This document shows, one piece after another, positions 33,743 through 43,567 of a stretch of 64,000 nucleotides of DNA. This DNA comes from Saccharopolyspora rhizosphaerae (lineage in GTDB: Bacteria > Actinomycetota > Actinomycetes > Mycobacteriales > Pseudonocardiaceae): assembly GCF_003931915.1 (NCBI RefSeq), contig NZ_RSAA01000017.1, forward strand, positions 124,001 through 188,000, in the 5' to 3' direction. The notes beneath the pieces were generated by a model. It saw only the letters and a list, made by a program, of their open reading frames with translations, ran no database searches and was not told where the DNA came from. A program made the position numbers and the translations under genes. Every line of letters begins with the position of its first letter. The stretch's first letter is position 1.

Positions 33743-33746
33743 GCCC

Positions 33747-35192
33747 TCATGGTCCCACCTCTCGCGGGCCGGTAGGCAGCAGGTCCCGCGTGATGCTGGT
33801 CGCGGCCGCTTCGCCGGTGGCCACGCAAGCGGGAACGCCGACGCCTTGCAGCGCCGCACCGGCGATCGCCAACCCCGGCACGCCGGCCACGGCGCGTTCG
33901 ACGTCGGCGACCAGGTCCAGGTGCCCGACGCCGTACTGCGGCAGGCCGCCTCCCCAGCGCACCACGGTGGAGTCGACGGGTTCGGCGGTGATGCCGGTCA
34001 ACTCTGCGAAGTCCGCGCGCACCCGGCGCAGCAGTTCCTCGTCGTCCAAGCGCAGGTCCTCGGTCTCGCCGAAGCGACCGACCGACCCGCGCACCAGCAC
34101 TTCTCCCCCGCATCCCCGCTGGTGCGCCCACTTGGCGCTGGAGTAGGTGAAAGCCTTGGCCGTGAAAGGAGTTCCGTCGGAGTGCCGCTCGCCGCGCGCG
34201 ATCAGCGTGCCGGAGGCGGGAGCTCCGCCGTGCTCGGGCAGGTCGGTGCCGGGCCGCAGCGCGAGTCCGACCACGACCATCGACGCCAGCTCCACCTCGG
34301 CCAGCTTCGCGGCGGCCGGAGGAACCAGCCCCTGCAACAACTTCCGGGCGGCCGGCGCCGGAACCGCGAGCACGACGGCGTCGACGTCGAGGTGGTCAGG
34401 GGCCGGTGCCGAGCCGATCTCCAGCCGCCAGCCCTCGGAAGTGCGTGCCAACGCGCGGACCGGCAGGCCCAACCGGACCTCGGCGTTGGCAGCGATGAGC
34501 AGCCGGTCGAGCAGTTGCCGGTACCCGCCTCGGAAGGCGCCGAAAACAGGTTGCGGCGGGCCGGTTTTCGGCTCCGGAAGCGCCGCGCGGGCCGCTGCGG
34601 TGATCCAGCCTGCACCGTCGTCGAGCGCCTTGGCCAGCGCCGGGATCGTCGCGCGCAGGCCGAGCCGGTTGGCATCGCCCGCGTAGACGCCGCCGAGCAG
34701 CGGTTCCACCAGGCGGTCGACGACCTCGTCGCCGACGCGCTCACGCAGCAGGCCACCGACGGACACGTCGGCGCCCGCCAGTTCGACCGGCGGCAGCTCG
34801 GCTTCGGCGCGCACGGCGGCGGTCCCGGCCTCGGAGAGCACCGCGGCGACCGAGTCCGCTTCCGCGGGAACGCCCATCACGGTGCCGGCCGGCAGGCGCT
34901 GGGTGCGTCCTCCGGCCCGGATGGTGGCGGTGGCACCGGCCGGGTGCACGACCTCGCCCCGCACACCCAGTTCCTCGGCCAGGCCCAGCACTTCCGGCCG
35001 TCGCGCCAGGAACGCCTCGGCACCCAGGTCGAACGGCCGACCCGCGAGTTCGACGGTGCGCAGCTTGCCGCCCAGCCGGGACGTCTGCTCCACCAGCACG
35101 ATCTCGGCGTCGGCACCCAGCTCGCGGCGGAGCCGGTGCGCGGCGGTCAGCCCGGAGACACCGCCGCCGACGACCGCGACCCGAGCCGCCAT
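33747..35192 (-). CDS. hemY: Coproporphyrinogen III oxidase, HemY/CgoX type
   Basis: FAD-dependent oxidase of 481 residues that aromatises coproporphyrinogen III in the Gram-positive haem route. The dinucleotide motif [17 protein letters not shown] opens the protein; [18 protein letters not shown] and the C-terminal [21 protein letters not shown] match the family. The ATG at 35192 overlaps the hemE stop by one base (TGATG). Enzymes upstream and downstream in the pathway flank it in one operon. Confidence 0.94.
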   Translation of the reverse strand: MAARVAVVGGGVSGLTAAHRLRRELGADAEIVLVEQTSRLGGKLRTVELAGRPFDLGAEAFLARRPEVLGLAEELGVRGEVVHPAGATATIRAGGRTQRLPAGTVMGVPAEADSVAAVLSEAGTAAVRAEAELPPVELAGADVSVGGLLRERVGDEVVDRLVEPLLGGVYAGDANRLGLRATIPALAKALDDGAGWITAAARAALPEPKTGPPQPVFGAFRGGYRQLLDRLLIAANAEVRLGLPVRALARTSEGWRLEIGSAPAPDHLDVDAVVLAVPAPAARKLLQGLVPPAAAKLAEVELASMVVVGLALRPGTDLPEHGGAPASGTLIARGERHSDGTPFTAKAFTYSSAKWAHQRGCGGEVLVRGSVGRFGETEDLRLDDEELLRRVRADFAELTGITAEPVDSTVVRWGGGLPQYGVGHLDLVADVERAVAGVPGLAIAGAALQGVGVPACVATGEAAATSITRDLLPTGPREVGP

Positions 35193-36277
35193 CAGCGCTG
35201 GGCGGTCGCGGTGTGCACCAGCTCGACGACCCGGGTCAGCACCTCCGGGTCGGTGGTCGGCAGCACGCCGTGACCGAGGTTGAAGATGTGCCCGCCGGCG
35301 TCGCGGCCCTCGGCGAGGATGCGGTGCACCTCGCGCTCGACGGCGTCCCACCCGGCGAACAGCACCGCGGGGTCGAGGTTGCCCTGCACGACCGGTTTCC
35401 TCGCGGTGGGCTCGGCGGCGGCGATGCGGGCGACGGCGGTGTCCAGGGGAACGCGCCAGTCGACGCCGACCACGTCCGGCCCGGCGTTGCGCATCGCGCC
35501 GAGCAGCTCACCGGTCCCGACGCCGAAGTGGATCTTCGGGACGTCGGAGATCTCGGAGACGCCCTCGAAGATCCGGCGGCTGTGCGGCAGCACGAACTCC
35601 CGGTAGTCGCGCAGCGACAGCGCTCCCGCCCAGGAGTCGAACAGCTGGATCGCGTCGACCCCGGCGCCCACCTGCACCCGCAGGAACTCCAGCGTGGTGT
35701 CGGCGAGCTTCTCCAGCAGCGAGTGCCAGGTCTGCGGGTCGGAGTGCATCAAGGCCTTGGTGCGCTCGTGGTTGCGGCTCGGCCCGCCCTCGACGAGGTA
35801 GGAGGCCAGCGTGAACGGAGCACCGGCGAAGCCGATCAGCGGCGTCTGGCCGAGCTCCTGGACCAGCAGCCCCACCGCGTCGGCGACCGGCTTGACCTGC
35901 TCGGCCTCCAGCGCGGGCAGCGCGGCGACGTCGTCGCGGCCGCTGATCGGCTTGGTCACCACCGGGCCGGTCCCGGGCACGATGTCGAGCCCGACCCCGG
36001 CCGCGTAGAGCGGCAGCACGATGTCGCTGAACAGGATCGCGGCGTCCACGCCGTGCCTGCGCACCGGCTGCAGGGTGATCTCGCTGACCAGGTCCGGGGT
36101 CAGGCACGCCTGCAACATCGGGATGCCTTCGCGGACCTGGCGGTACTCAGGCAGCGACCGCCCGGCCTGCCGCATGAACCAGACCGGCGTGTGCCGGGGC
36201 TTTCCGCCGCGAGCGGCCACGAGCAGAGGGGCGTCGGCGAGGTCCCGGCGGGTGGAGACCGGTGCGGAGTTCGTCAT
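35192..36277 (-). CDS. hemE: Uroporphyrinogen decarboxylase
   Basis: Converts uroporphyrinogen III to coproporphyrinogen III. 361 residues. Signatures: [16 protein letters not shown] near the N-terminus, [19 protein letters not shown] with the catalytic Asp, and [17 protein letters not shown]. The ATG at 36277 (MTNSAPVS) is preferred over a longer Arg-rich reading to 36439 that would cover the divergent promoter. First gene of the hemE-hemY-chdC operon, divergent from DUF3000. Confidence 0.96.
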   Translation of the reverse strand: MTNSAPVSTRRDLADAPLLVAARGGKPRHTPVWFMRQAGRSLPEYRQVREGIPMLQACLTPDLVSEITLQPVRRHGVDAAILFSDIVLPLYAAGVGLDIVPGTGPVVTKPISGRDDVAALPALEAEQVKPVADAVGLLVQELGQTPLIGFAGAPFTLASYLVEGGPSRNHERTKALMHSDPQTWHSLLEKLADTTLEFLRVQVGAGVDAIQLFDSWAGALSLRDYREFVLPHSRRIFEGVSEISDVPKIHFGVGTGELLGAMRNAGPDVVGVDWRVPLDTAVARIAAAEPTARKPVVQGNLDPAVLFAGWDAVEREVHRILAEGRDAGGHIFNLGHGVLPTTDPEVLTRVVELVHTATAQR

Positions 36278-36460
36278 CGAGGTCGGTGTCCGTACGTCGA
36301 ATCGTCGGATCCCGGAGCGGTCTGGCGGGCGGACTCGGAACGGATCTGCCGCGACGGACGGCCGGGCTTGCGCCGACAATCTTCGCACGGCGCTCGCGCT
36401 CCCACGTGAAGCGGCCGCCCCTCGACGGCGTGCCTCCACCCACGCCCGGCGGGCGGCGCC

Positions 36461-36466
36461 TAGAGT
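36461..36466 (+). promoter_or_regulatory. -10 box of a probable leaderless promoter (DUF3000 gene)
   Basis: TAGAGT ends 7 nt before the GTG at 36474, placing the transcription start at or next to the start codon. No Shine-Dalgarno is present, consistent with leaderless translation. Confidence 0.55.
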
Positions 36467-36473
36467 CGTCGGC

Positions 36474-37073
36474 GTGACGGAGATGTCGGCGGCGCCCGAA
36501 GTTTTCCGGCAGGCGGTTGCCGCGTTGACGTCGCCTCAGCCGCGTGCCGAGATCGAGCTCAGCGAGGTCGGGGCCCCCAAGCGCCTGGCCCCGTGGGCTC
36601 ACGCGCTGGCCGCGGAGGCGAACGGACCGGCCGGCGAGCTCGCCACCGCGCGTTTCGTGCTGCTGCACGACCCGGAGGGGCAAGAGGCCTGGGACGGCGT
36701 GCTGCGGCTGGTCGTCTACCTGCGGGCCGAGCTCGACCCCGAGGTCGCGGACGACCCGCTGCTGCCCGCCGTCGGCTGGTCGTGGCTGACCGATGCGCTG
36801 GAGAACGCGGGAGCGCTGCACACGGCCCTGGGCGGCACGGTCACCCTCACCTCCTCGGCGAGGTTCGGCGACATCGCAGGACCGTCCCGCAGCCACGACC
36901 TGGAGCTGCGCGGGTCCTGGACGCCAACACCCTCGGTGTTCGGCGGCGACGACATCGACGTGCGCCCGCACGCCGACGCGCTCCACGAACTCATGGCCAG
37001 CGCCGCCGGTCTTCCGCCGGAAGGGGTTGCACTGCTCGGCAGGCGCCCGAACGGGGCAGCGCGGCAGGACTGA
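36474..37073 (+). CDS. DUF3000 domain protein
   Basis: Actinobacteria-restricted protein of 199 residues with no assigned function. Recognisable core: [43 protein letters not shown] and the C-terminal [21 protein letters not shown]. The GTG at 36474 is used; an ATG nine bases downstream is possible. Same position as Rv2680, between hemE and the RNase D gene, although an orphan response regulator is inserted after it here. Confidence 0.88.
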   Translation: MTEMSAAPEVFRQAVAALTSPQPRAEIELSEVGAPKRLAPWAHALAAEANGPAGELATARFVLLHDPEGQEAWDGVLRLVVYLRAELDPEVADDPLLPAVGWSWLTDALENAGALHTALGGTVTLTSSARFGDIAGPSRSHDLELRGSWTPTPSVFGGDDIDVRPHADALHELMASAAGLPPEGVALLGRRPNGAARQD

Positions 37074-37312
37074 TCGGGGTCCCCCGATCATCGGCTGCGG
37101 CCGGTCGCCGCAGCGCGTAGCGTTCGGGGCTCACCCCCTCGCACGACCCCCCGAAGGCGACACGCCCAAGTGCGACACGCCGATGTCCGATTTTCATTCG
37201 CGAAGATCGTTCAACGTCCTCGAGGTGGTTGTTCGTGCAAAGTTTTCACCATGCGCATTCGAAATATGTCGCTTGGCCACGCTCCGCCGTTACGGCAGTA
37301 GCTCTGAGTCAC

Positions 37313-37427
37313 CCGAAAGTGCGACAAAAGTATGGTGTCGTCACAACTCGATCGGGATAGATACCCGATTGATCGTCCCGCTGACCCGCCTGGGCGGTTA
37401 CGCTCACCCCGACGACACCACTTTCGG
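37313..37427. promoter_or_regulatory. Nested inverted repeats upstream of the orphan response regulator
   Basis: The 432-bp gap 37074-37505 is less GC-rich than its surroundings and holds no gene. An outer dyad pairs CCGAAAGT (37313-37320) and GGTGTCGTC (37334-37342) with GACGACACCACTTTCGG (37411-37427), leaving a 13-nt bulge on the left. An inner dyad ATCGGG (37351-37356) / CCCGAT (37364-37369) flanks ATAGATA, which could include a -10 box. Possible multi-site operator. Confidence 0.55.
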
Positions 37428-37505
37428 TCGATCAGTGGCGCGGCTGATTGGTCGAGAGTCCCGGTGCCGGTCGGGGGGCACGACCGACTCCAGGGAGGTA
37501 GTGAC

Positions 37506-38222
37506 GTGGCTGCCGTCGGCTTAGGTCAGGCCGCTCGAACCACGCCTGCCGGCGCTTTGCCGGCCAACATGGTCCCGCACCCGCGGGAAGAGCTGTTCAC
37601 GGTGCTCGTGGTGGACGACCATCCGCTGCTCCGAGAGGCGATCGCCGCTCGGTTGCTGCAGATGGGAGCCGGCACGGTGCACGAGGCCGCATCCATGGCC
37701 GAAGCCAGGGCTCGCGCTCTGGCAACCGGTCCGTGCGACCTCGCGATCCTCGATCTCGGGCTACCGGACGGGACCGGCATCGAGCTGGTCACCGAACTCC
37801 GCAGCCAGGGCTGGCCGCGGATCGTGGTGCTCGCTTCGTCCGATGACCCCTATGCGGTCCGAGCCGCCTTCCAAGCAGGCGCCCAGGCGTACCTGCTGAA
37901 GTCGGCCTCTCCCATGGTGGTCACCGACGGTGTGCGCCGCGTGCTCGACGGCGGTGTGTACGCCGACCCCAGCGTGGCTCCGGTGCTCGCCGCCGGAACC
38001 CGCGTGCCGGGAACGGACAACACACCTCGCGAGCTGTCCGGGCGTGAGGTCGAAGTACTCCAGTTGGTGGCCGACGGCCGCTCCAACAAGGAGATCGGCG
38101 AGGCCCTGAACCTGTCCGCGCTCACGGTGAAGTCCCACCTGTCGCGGATCGGGCGCAAGCTGGGCACAGGCGACCGTGCGCAGATGGTCGCACTGGCCAT
38201 GCGTGCCGGTGTGATCCGGTGA
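37506..38222 (+). CDS. Orphan LuxR-type response regulator
   Basis: Response regulator of 238 residues without an adjacent kinase. Receiver: VVDDHP (acidic pair), phospho-acceptor D83 (LAILDLGLPDG), Ser in VLASSDD, Lys in YLLKSAS; all functional positions are kept. LuxR helix-turn-helix at the end (LSGREVEVLQLVADGRSNKE ... LTVKSHLSRIGRKL). GTG at 37506 has GGGAGGTAG upstream; a 20-residue Ala/Pro-rich N-terminal lead precedes the domain. Inserted between the DUF3000 and RNase D genes. Its long, structured upstream region suggests complex control. Confidence 0.92.
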   Translation: MAAVGLGQAARTTPAGALPANMVPHPREELFTVLVVDDHPLLREAIAARLLQMGAGTVHEAASMAEARARALATGPCDLAILDLGLPDGTGIELVTELRSQGWPRIVVLASSDDPYAVRAAFQAGAQAYLLKSASPMVVTDGVRRVLDGGVYADPSVAPVLAAGTRVPGTDNTPRELSGREVEVLQLVADGRSNKEIGEALNLSALTVKSHLSRIGRKLGTGDRAQMVALAMRAGVIR

Positions 38223-38306
38223 CGGATCGCTGAGCGCACCTGCTACCGGAGCGGCCGGATTCGACGACCTCGGGCAGACCAGCCACACGACACGGGCCGA
38301 AGCACG

Positions 38307-38312
38307 TAAGGT
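38307..38312 (+). promoter_or_regulatory. -10 box of a probable leaderless promoter (RNase D gene)
   Basis: TAAGGT ends 9 nt before the GTG at 38322 and there is no Shine-Dalgarno, consistent with a leaderless or near-leaderless transcript. Confidence 0.5.
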
Positions 38313-38321
38313 CTGTTGGCC

Positions 38322-39575
38322 GTGGAAGCTGCAAGCCCCGAGACCGTCGGACCCGGCCGCCCGGAGCCGGTGTTGTTGACCGAACCCGTTGACGGTGTGC
38401 CGCCCGTGGTGGACACCCCGGCCGCGCTGGAAGCGGCCGCGGAAGCGCTGGCCGCGGGCACCGGGCCGGTCGCGGTGGACACCGAGCGCGCCTCGGGTTA
38501 CCGCTACTCGCAGCGCGCCTACCTGGTGCAGCTGCGTCGCGAGGGGTCGGGCACCGTGCTGGTGGACCCGATCGCTCTCCGCGGCGCGCTGGACCCGTTG
38601 GTCCCGGCACTGACCGAGACCGAATGGGTGCTGCACGCCGCCTCCCAGGACCTCCCGTGCCTGGCCGAGCTCGACCTGCGTCCCGCGAGGCTGTTCGACA
38701 CCGAGCTGGCCGGCAGGCTGGCCGGGTTCGACCGGGTGTCGCTGGGCGCTCTGGTGGAGCGCCTGCTCGGCTACCGGCTGGAGAAGGGCCACAGCGCCGC
38801 CGACTGGTCGAGGCGCCCGTTGCCCGAGGACTGGCTGGTCTACGCAGCGCTGGACGTCGAGCTGCTGGTCGCGCTGCGCGACGAGATGCACGCCGAGCTC
38901 CAGCAGCAGGGCAAGCTGGAGTGGGCCTTCGAGGAGTTCGAGGCGGTTCGCACCGCCGAACCCGCTCCCCCGCGCGCCGAACCGTGGCGCCGGACCTCCG
39001 GGATCCACAAGGTGCGCAGCCCGCGGCAACTGGCCGCGGTGCGGGCGCTGTGGCAGGCCCGGGACGACTTCGCCCGGGAGCGCGACATCGCGCCGGGCCG
39101 CGTGCTGCCGGACTCCTCCATCGTGCTGGCCGCGCAGACCAACCCCAAGTCCGAGGGCGACCTGGTGGCCATGCCGGTCTTCGGCGGGCGCCAGCAGCGG
39201 CGTCGCGCCTCGATGTGGTTGCAGGCGCTGCGGGCCGCGCGCCGGCTGGGCAACGACGAGCTCCCGGCCGCCTCGACGCCCCACGACGGGCCGCCGCCGA
39301 CCAACCGGTGGGCCGACCGGGACCCCGCGGCCGCGGCACGGCTCAGCGCTGCGCGCGCGGCGCTGAACCAGATCGCCGAGGAGCACTCGCTGCCGGTGGA
39401 GAACCTGCTTCTGCCGGACCTGGTCCGGCGAAGCTGCTGGACCCCTCCGGAAGACCTCGGCGTCCCGGCGGTCGCCGAGCTGCTGCGTTCCAAGGGCGCC
39501 CGCGAGTGGCAGATCGACCTCACCGCGGAGGCCTTCGCCAAGGCGCTGGCGACGACTCCGGACGAGGAGTCCTGA
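38322..39575 (+). CDS. rnd: Ribonuclease D (3'-5' exonuclease with HRDC domain)
   Basis: RNA 3' processing exonuclease of 417 residues. DEDD active-site residues: D53 and E55 (AVDTERASGY), Asp in LHAASQDLPCL, and the YxxxD motif in VYAALDVELLVAL. An HRDC domain follows near 215-300 and a second helical domain at the C-terminus (IAEEHSLPVENLLLPDLVRR). GTG 38322 chosen from the promoter position. Matches the place of Rv2681. Confidence 0.92.
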   Translation: MEAASPETVGPGRPEPVLLTEPVDGVPPVVDTPAALEAAAEALAAGTGPVAVDTERASGYRYSQRAYLVQLRREGSGTVLVDPIALRGALDPLVPALTETEWVLHAASQDLPCLAELDLRPARLFDTELAGRLAGFDRVSLGALVERLLGYRLEKGHSAADWSRRPLPEDWLVYAALDVELLVALRDEMHAELQQQGKLEWAFEEFEAVRTAEPAPPRAEPWRRTSGIHKVRSPRQLAAVRALWQARDDFARERDIAPGRVLPDSSIVLAAQTNPKSEGDLVAMPVFGGRQQRRRASMWLQALRAARRLGNDELPAASTPHDGPPPTNRWADRDPAAAARLSAARAALNQIAEEHSLPVENLLLPDLVRRSCWTPPEDLGVPAVAELLRSKGAREWQIDLTAEAFAKALATTPDEES

Positions 39576-39726
39576 GCGCAGGACGCTTCCGGCACCACTT
39601 CCCAGCCGACCCTGCCGGACGGGCCGGTCCGCTCGTCGCGCGCGGCCGAGCCGGTTCGGGAAGGATCGGCCGCGCCGGGTTCGGGCTGGTCAGCATGTGA
39701 GACAGCCGACAGTGGCGACCACGTGG

Positions 39727-39771
39727 TTACCGGTGGGTAATAAGCGCTAGAGTGCGGTTACCGGCCGGTAA
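39727..39771. promoter_or_regulatory. Twin TTACC(N4)GGTAA operators upstream of fadA
   Basis: TTACCGGTGGGTAA (39727-39740) and the perfect palindrome TTACCGGCCGGTAA (39758-39771) lie with centres 31 bp apart, three helical turns. Between them TAGAGT (39748-39753) could be the -10 box. The layout suits cooperative binding of a TetR-type repressor over the promoter. Distance to the fadA start is 60 bp. Confidence 0.72.
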
Positions 39772-39831
39772 GGCACGCCTCGCGCGGAGTCCCGGCCGAG
39801 CACCATCCACCAAGCCAGTGAGGAGCACGCC

Positions 39832-41073
39832 GTGGCCGCACCTGCGTCGGCACCCGCCGACAGCCGCAGCCGCCCAGCGGTTCGGGACGTGGTCTTCGTC
39901 GACGGCGTACGCACGCCGTTCGGCAAGGCCGGCTCGAAGGGCCAGTACGCCCAGACGCGCGCGGACGACATGGTCGTCAAGGTCATCCGGGAACTGCTGC
40001 GCCGCCACCCGGAACTCCCGGCGGAGCGCATCGACGAGGTCGCGATCGCCGCGACGACCCAGATCGGTGACCAGGGCCTGACCATCGGCCGCACCGCGGC
40101 GCTGCTGGCCGGGCTGCCCAAGTCCGTGCCCGGTTTCGCCATCGACCGCATGTGCGCCGGTGCCATGACCGCCGTGACCACCGTGTCCAGCGGCATCGCC
40201 TTCGGCGCCTACGACGTCGTCATCGCCGGCGGTGTCGAGCACATGGGCAACCACCCGATGGGCGAGGGCGTCGACCCCAACCCGCGCTTCGTGTCCGACA
40301 AGCTCGTCGACCCGTCCGCGCTGGTCATGGGCTCCACCGCGGAGAACCTGCACGACCGTTACCCGTCGCTGACCAAGGAGCGCACCGACGCGTACGCGGC
40401 ACTGAGCCAGCAGCGCTACGACGAGGCGCACCGCACGGGCAAGATCGCTCCGGACCTGGTCCCGGTCTCCACCCGCTCCGACGAGGGCTGGGGCCTGGCC
40501 ACCACCGACGAGCCGCCGCGCCCGGGCACCACGGTCGAGGACCTGGCCGGTCTCAAGACCCCGTTCCGCCCGCACGGCCGGGTCACCCCGGGGAACGCCG
40601 CCGGTCTCAACGACGGCGCCACCGGTGCCCTGCTGGCCGACGCCGAGACCGCGGCCGAGCTGGGCCTGCCGGTCGGCATGCGGATGGTGGGTTACGCCTT
40701 CGCCGGCGTCGAGCCCGAGGTCATGGGCGTGGGTCCGGTGCCGTCCACCGAGAAGGCGCTGCAGCGCGCCGGTCTGAGCATCGACGACATCGGCCTGTTC
40801 GAGATCAACGAGGCCTTCGCCGTGCAGGTGCTGGCCTTCCTGGAGCACTTCGGCATCGCCGACGACGACCCGCGGGTCAACCCGTGGGGCGGCGCGATCG
40901 CCTGCGGTCACCCGCTGGCCTCCTCCGGCGTGCGGCTGATGACGCAGCTCTCCCGCCACTTCGAACAGCACCCCGAGGTCCGCTACGGCATCACCACCAT
41001 GTGCATCGGCATCGGCATGGGCGGAACGGTCATCTGGGAGAACCCGAACTACAACGCAGGAGGCGGGCAGTGA
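39832..41073 (+). CDS. fadA: Acetyl-CoA acyltransferase (3-ketoacyl-CoA thiolase)
   Basis: Thiolase of 413 residues, the last enzyme of fatty-acid beta-oxidation. Acyl-accepting Cys108 (DRMCAGAMT), catalytic His in GGAIACGHPLASSGVR and second Cys in TTMCIGIGMGG are intact, with NEAFAVQ near the C-terminal half. GTG start at 39832 has GAGGAG 6 nt upstream. Its stop overlaps the fadB GTG by 4 nt, so alpha and beta subunits of the trifunctional complex are made together. Confidence 0.95.
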   Translation: MAAPASAPADSRSRPAVRDVVFVDGVRTPFGKAGSKGQYAQTRADDMVVKVIRELLRRHPELPAERIDEVAIAATTQIGDQGLTIGRTAALLAGLPKSVPGFAIDRMCAGAMTAVTTVSSGIAFGAYDVVIAGGVEHMGNHPMGEGVDPNPRFVSDKLVDPSALVMGSTAENLHDRYPSLTKERTDAYAALSQQRYDEAHRTGKIAPDLVPVSTRSDEGWGLATTDEPPRPGTTVEDLAGLKTPFRPHGRVTPGNAAGLNDGATGALLADAETAAELGLPVGMRMVGYAFAGVEPEVMGVGPVPSTEKALQRAGLSIDDIGLFEINEAFAVQVLAFLEHFGIADDDPRVNPWGGAIACGHPLASSGVRLMTQLSRHFEQHPEVRYGITTMCIGIGMGGTVIWENPNYNAGGGQ

Positions 41074-43166
41074 CTGACTTCGCGGCGCTGTTCCCCGACG
41101 AGGTCGTGACCAAGGCGTTCACCCGCCTCGTCAACGTTCCCGGCCTGACCGGCAAGGTCGCGCTGATCACCATCGACAACGGCCACGACCACACCAAGCC
41201 GTCGACGTTCGGCCCCGGCGGCCTGACCAGCCTCAACGCCGCGCTGGACGAGGCCTTCGCGGCCGAGCCGGCGGCGATCGCGGTCACCGGCAAGCCGTTC
41301 GTGTTCGCCGTCGGCGCGGACCTCTCCGGCGTCGGCCAGGTCTCCGAGCGCGAGACCGCCCGCGCCATCGCCCAGACCGGCCACGACGTGTTCCGCCGGC
41401 TCACCGAGTCGACGATCCCCACGTTCGCCTTCGTCAACGGTGCCGCCCTCGGCGGTGGCCTCGAGCTGGCGCTGTCCTGCCACTACCGGACCGTGGCCGC
41501 CAACGCCGGCGCGATCGCCTTCCCGGAGTGCTACCTGGGCCTGTTCCCGGGCTGGGGCGGCACCCAGCTGCTGCCGAACCTGATCGGCCCGGACGCGGCC
41601 GTGACGGTGATCATCGAGAACGCGCTGAGCCAGAACAAGATGCTCAACCCGAAGAAGGGCCTGCAGCTGGGCATCTTCGACGAGCTGCTGGAGGCTCCGG
41701 ACTTCCTCGAGGAGTCGCTGCGCTGGCTGGTGCGCGTGGTCAACGGTGACAAGACAGTCGAGCGCCAGGAGATCGACCGCGGCAAGGGTTGGGACGACGC
41801 GGTCGCGCGTGCGAAGCAGATCGTCGAGTCCAAGACGCACGGCGCGTCGCCCGCGGTGACCAAGACGGTCGAGCTGATCGACCTGGCCCGTGACAACGAC
41901 CTCGACGCCGGTTACGCCGCCGAGACCGAGGCGCTCACCAACGCGCTGATGTCCGACGAGCTGCGCGCCGGGCTGTACTCGTTCGACCTGGCCCAGAAGC
42001 GCGCCAAGAAGCCCGCCGGGGCACCGGACAAGAACCTGGCCCGCCCGGTCAACAAGGTGGGTGTGGTCGGTGCCGGTCTGATGGCCGGTCAGCTGGCGCT
42101 GCTGTTCGTGCGCCGCCTGGAGGTGCCGGTGGTCATCACCGACATCGACCAGGAGCGCATCGACAAGGGCGTGGCCTACATCCACGGCGAGATCGACAAG
42201 CTCGCCGGCAAGGGCCGCCTGTCGCCGGACGCCACCAACCGGCTCAAGGCCCTGGTGAGCGGTGAGCTGGACAAGAAGGCGTTCGCCGACGCCGACTTCG
42301 TCATCGAGGCCGTCTTCGAGGAGATGTCGGTCAAGCAGGAGGTCTTCGCCGAGCTGGAGCAGCACGTCTCCCCCGAGGCGATCCTGGCGACCAACACCTC
42401 GTCACTGTCGATCACCGAGATGGCCTCGAAGCTGAACAACCCGGAGCGGGTCGTCGGTTTCCACTTCTTCAACCCGGTCGCGGTCCTGCCGCTGCTGGAG
42501 ATCGTGCGCGGCGAGAAGACCGACGACGGCGCGCTGGCCACCGCCTTCGCAGTCGGCAAGAAGCTGAAGAAGTCGTCCGTGCTGGTCAAGGACGCTCCGG
42601 CGTTCGTGGTCAACCGGCTGCTGACCCGCTTCATGGGCGAGATCATCGCCGCCGTCGACGAGGGCACGCCTTTCGAGGTGGCCGACAACGCCCTGGAGAA
42701 GCTGGGCCTGCCGATGAGCCCGATGGTGCTGCTGCAGCTGGTCGGCCCGGCCGTCGCCCAGCACGTCAACGGCACCATGCACGCGGCCTTCCCGGACCGC
42801 TTCGGCATCAGCGAGAACCTGCAGCGTTTCGTCGACGCCGGCAAGACCGCGGTGTGGACGTTCGACGAGTCCGGCAACGTCGTCGTCGACCCCGAGGTCG
42901 CCGAGCTGTGGAAGCAGGGCGGCAGCCCCTCCACCAGCGAGCAGGTCCGCGACCGCGCGCTCAACGCGCTGGCCGAGGAGATCCGGCTCATGCTGGACGA
43001 GGGCGTCGTCGCCGAAGCGCAGGACATCGACCTGTGCATGCTGCTCGGCGCCGGCTGGCCGTTCTGGCTGGGCGGCATCACGCCGTACCTGGACCGCGCG
43101 GGCGTGTCCGAGCGGGTCAACGGCAAGCGCTTCCTCGCCCCGGGCGTGGCTTCCCTGCCCGCCTGA
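41070..43166 (+). CDS. fadB: Fatty-acid oxidation complex alpha subunit (enoyl-CoA hydratase / 3-hydroxyacyl-CoA dehydrogenase)
   Basis: Bifunctional protein of 698 residues. The hydratase domain covers about 1-300 (GKPFVFAVGADLSG oxyanion region, NGAALGGGLELALSC, PECYLGLFPGWGGTQLLP with the catalytic Glu residues). The dehydrogenase domain starts with VGVVGAGLMAGQLALLF near 330 and carries NTSSLSI and GFHFFNPVAVLPLLE. GTG start with GCAGGAGG upstream, overlapping fadA by GTGA. Together with fadA it resembles mycobacterial FadB/FadA, which act on long-chain substrates. Confidence 0.95.
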   Translation: MTDFAALFPDEVVTKAFTRLVNVPGLTGKVALITIDNGHDHTKPSTFGPGGLTSLNAALDEAFAAEPAAIAVTGKPFVFAVGADLSGVGQVSERETARAIAQTGHDVFRRLTESTIPTFAFVNGAALGGGLELALSCHYRTVAANAGAIAFPECYLGLFPGWGGTQLLPNLIGPDAAVTVIIENALSQNKMLNPKKGLQLGIFDELLEAPDFLEESLRWLVRVVNGDKTVERQEIDRGKGWDDAVARAKQIVESKTHGASPAVTKTVELIDLARDNDLDAGYAAETEALTNALMSDELRAGLYSFDLAQKRAKKPAGAPDKNLARPVNKVGVVGAGLMAGQLALLFVRRLEVPVVITDIDQERIDKGVAYIHGEIDKLAGKGRLSPDATNRLKALVSGELDKKAFADADFVIEAVFEEMSVKQEVFAELEQHVSPEAILATNTSSLSITEMASKLNNPERVVGFHFFNPVAVLPLLEIVRGEKTDDGALATAFAVGKKLKKSSVLVKDAPAFVVNRLLTRFMGEIIAAVDEGTPFEVADNALEKLGLPMSPMVLLQLVGPAVAQHVNGTMHAAFPDRFGISENLQRFVDAGKTAVWTFDESGNVVVDPEVAELWKQGGSPSTSEQVRDRALNALAEEIRLMLDEGVVAEAQDIDLCMLLGAGWPFWLGGITPYLDRAGVSERVNGKRFLAPGVASLPA

Positions 43167-43181
43167 CGCGCGAAGTCGAGA

Positions 43182-43214
43182 CCGGGGGCCGGAGCGCACT
43201 GCTCCGGCCCCCGG
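43182..43214 (+). terminator. Terminator of the fadAB operon
   Basis: Perfect 14-bp stem CCGGGGGCCGGAGC with its complement around a GCACT loop, 15 bp after the fadB stop. Confidence 0.92.
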
Positions 43215-43567
43215 CTTCGTGTTGCCACGGCCGACCGCTTCCGGGTCCTGGCCGCCGCGTGGTCCGCGGCGGCAGTGGCGTGCGCCGATCCGCTCCACGA
43301 CGGCCAGGCCGCGTTCGAGCAGAACACCAGGAGCGTCCTTGAGTTCGCGCATCAGCACCGGCGTCCGCCGCTCCCGCGGTCGGGGAACCGGCCTGGCCGG
43401 GGCGGGGCCGGACACCAGCGAGTCGGGCTGAGCGCGAACGCGCTCGGTCGATGCCGACCTCTTCGCCGTTCTTCACCCCGGGCAGGAGCCTGGACCGCTC
43501 AGCTGGCGCACTGGAACTTCTTTCGTGCGACGAGCTGTCGTACGAAGCAGTCCCAGGTCGTGTGGGC
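43215..43567. other. Intergenic region without a supported gene
   Basis: 353 bp between the fadAB terminator and the histidine kinase end. One plus-strand frame gives a protein-like stretch (RFRVLAAAWSAAAVACADPL, then LHDGQAAFEQ) without a start or clear stop context, so a gene remnant is possible but not supported. Confidence 0.4.

Noticed and set aside
43215-43567. Possible extra gene after fadB
   Set aside because: A protein-like stretch exists on the plus strand but lacks a start, ribosome site and consistent frame; at most a remnant.
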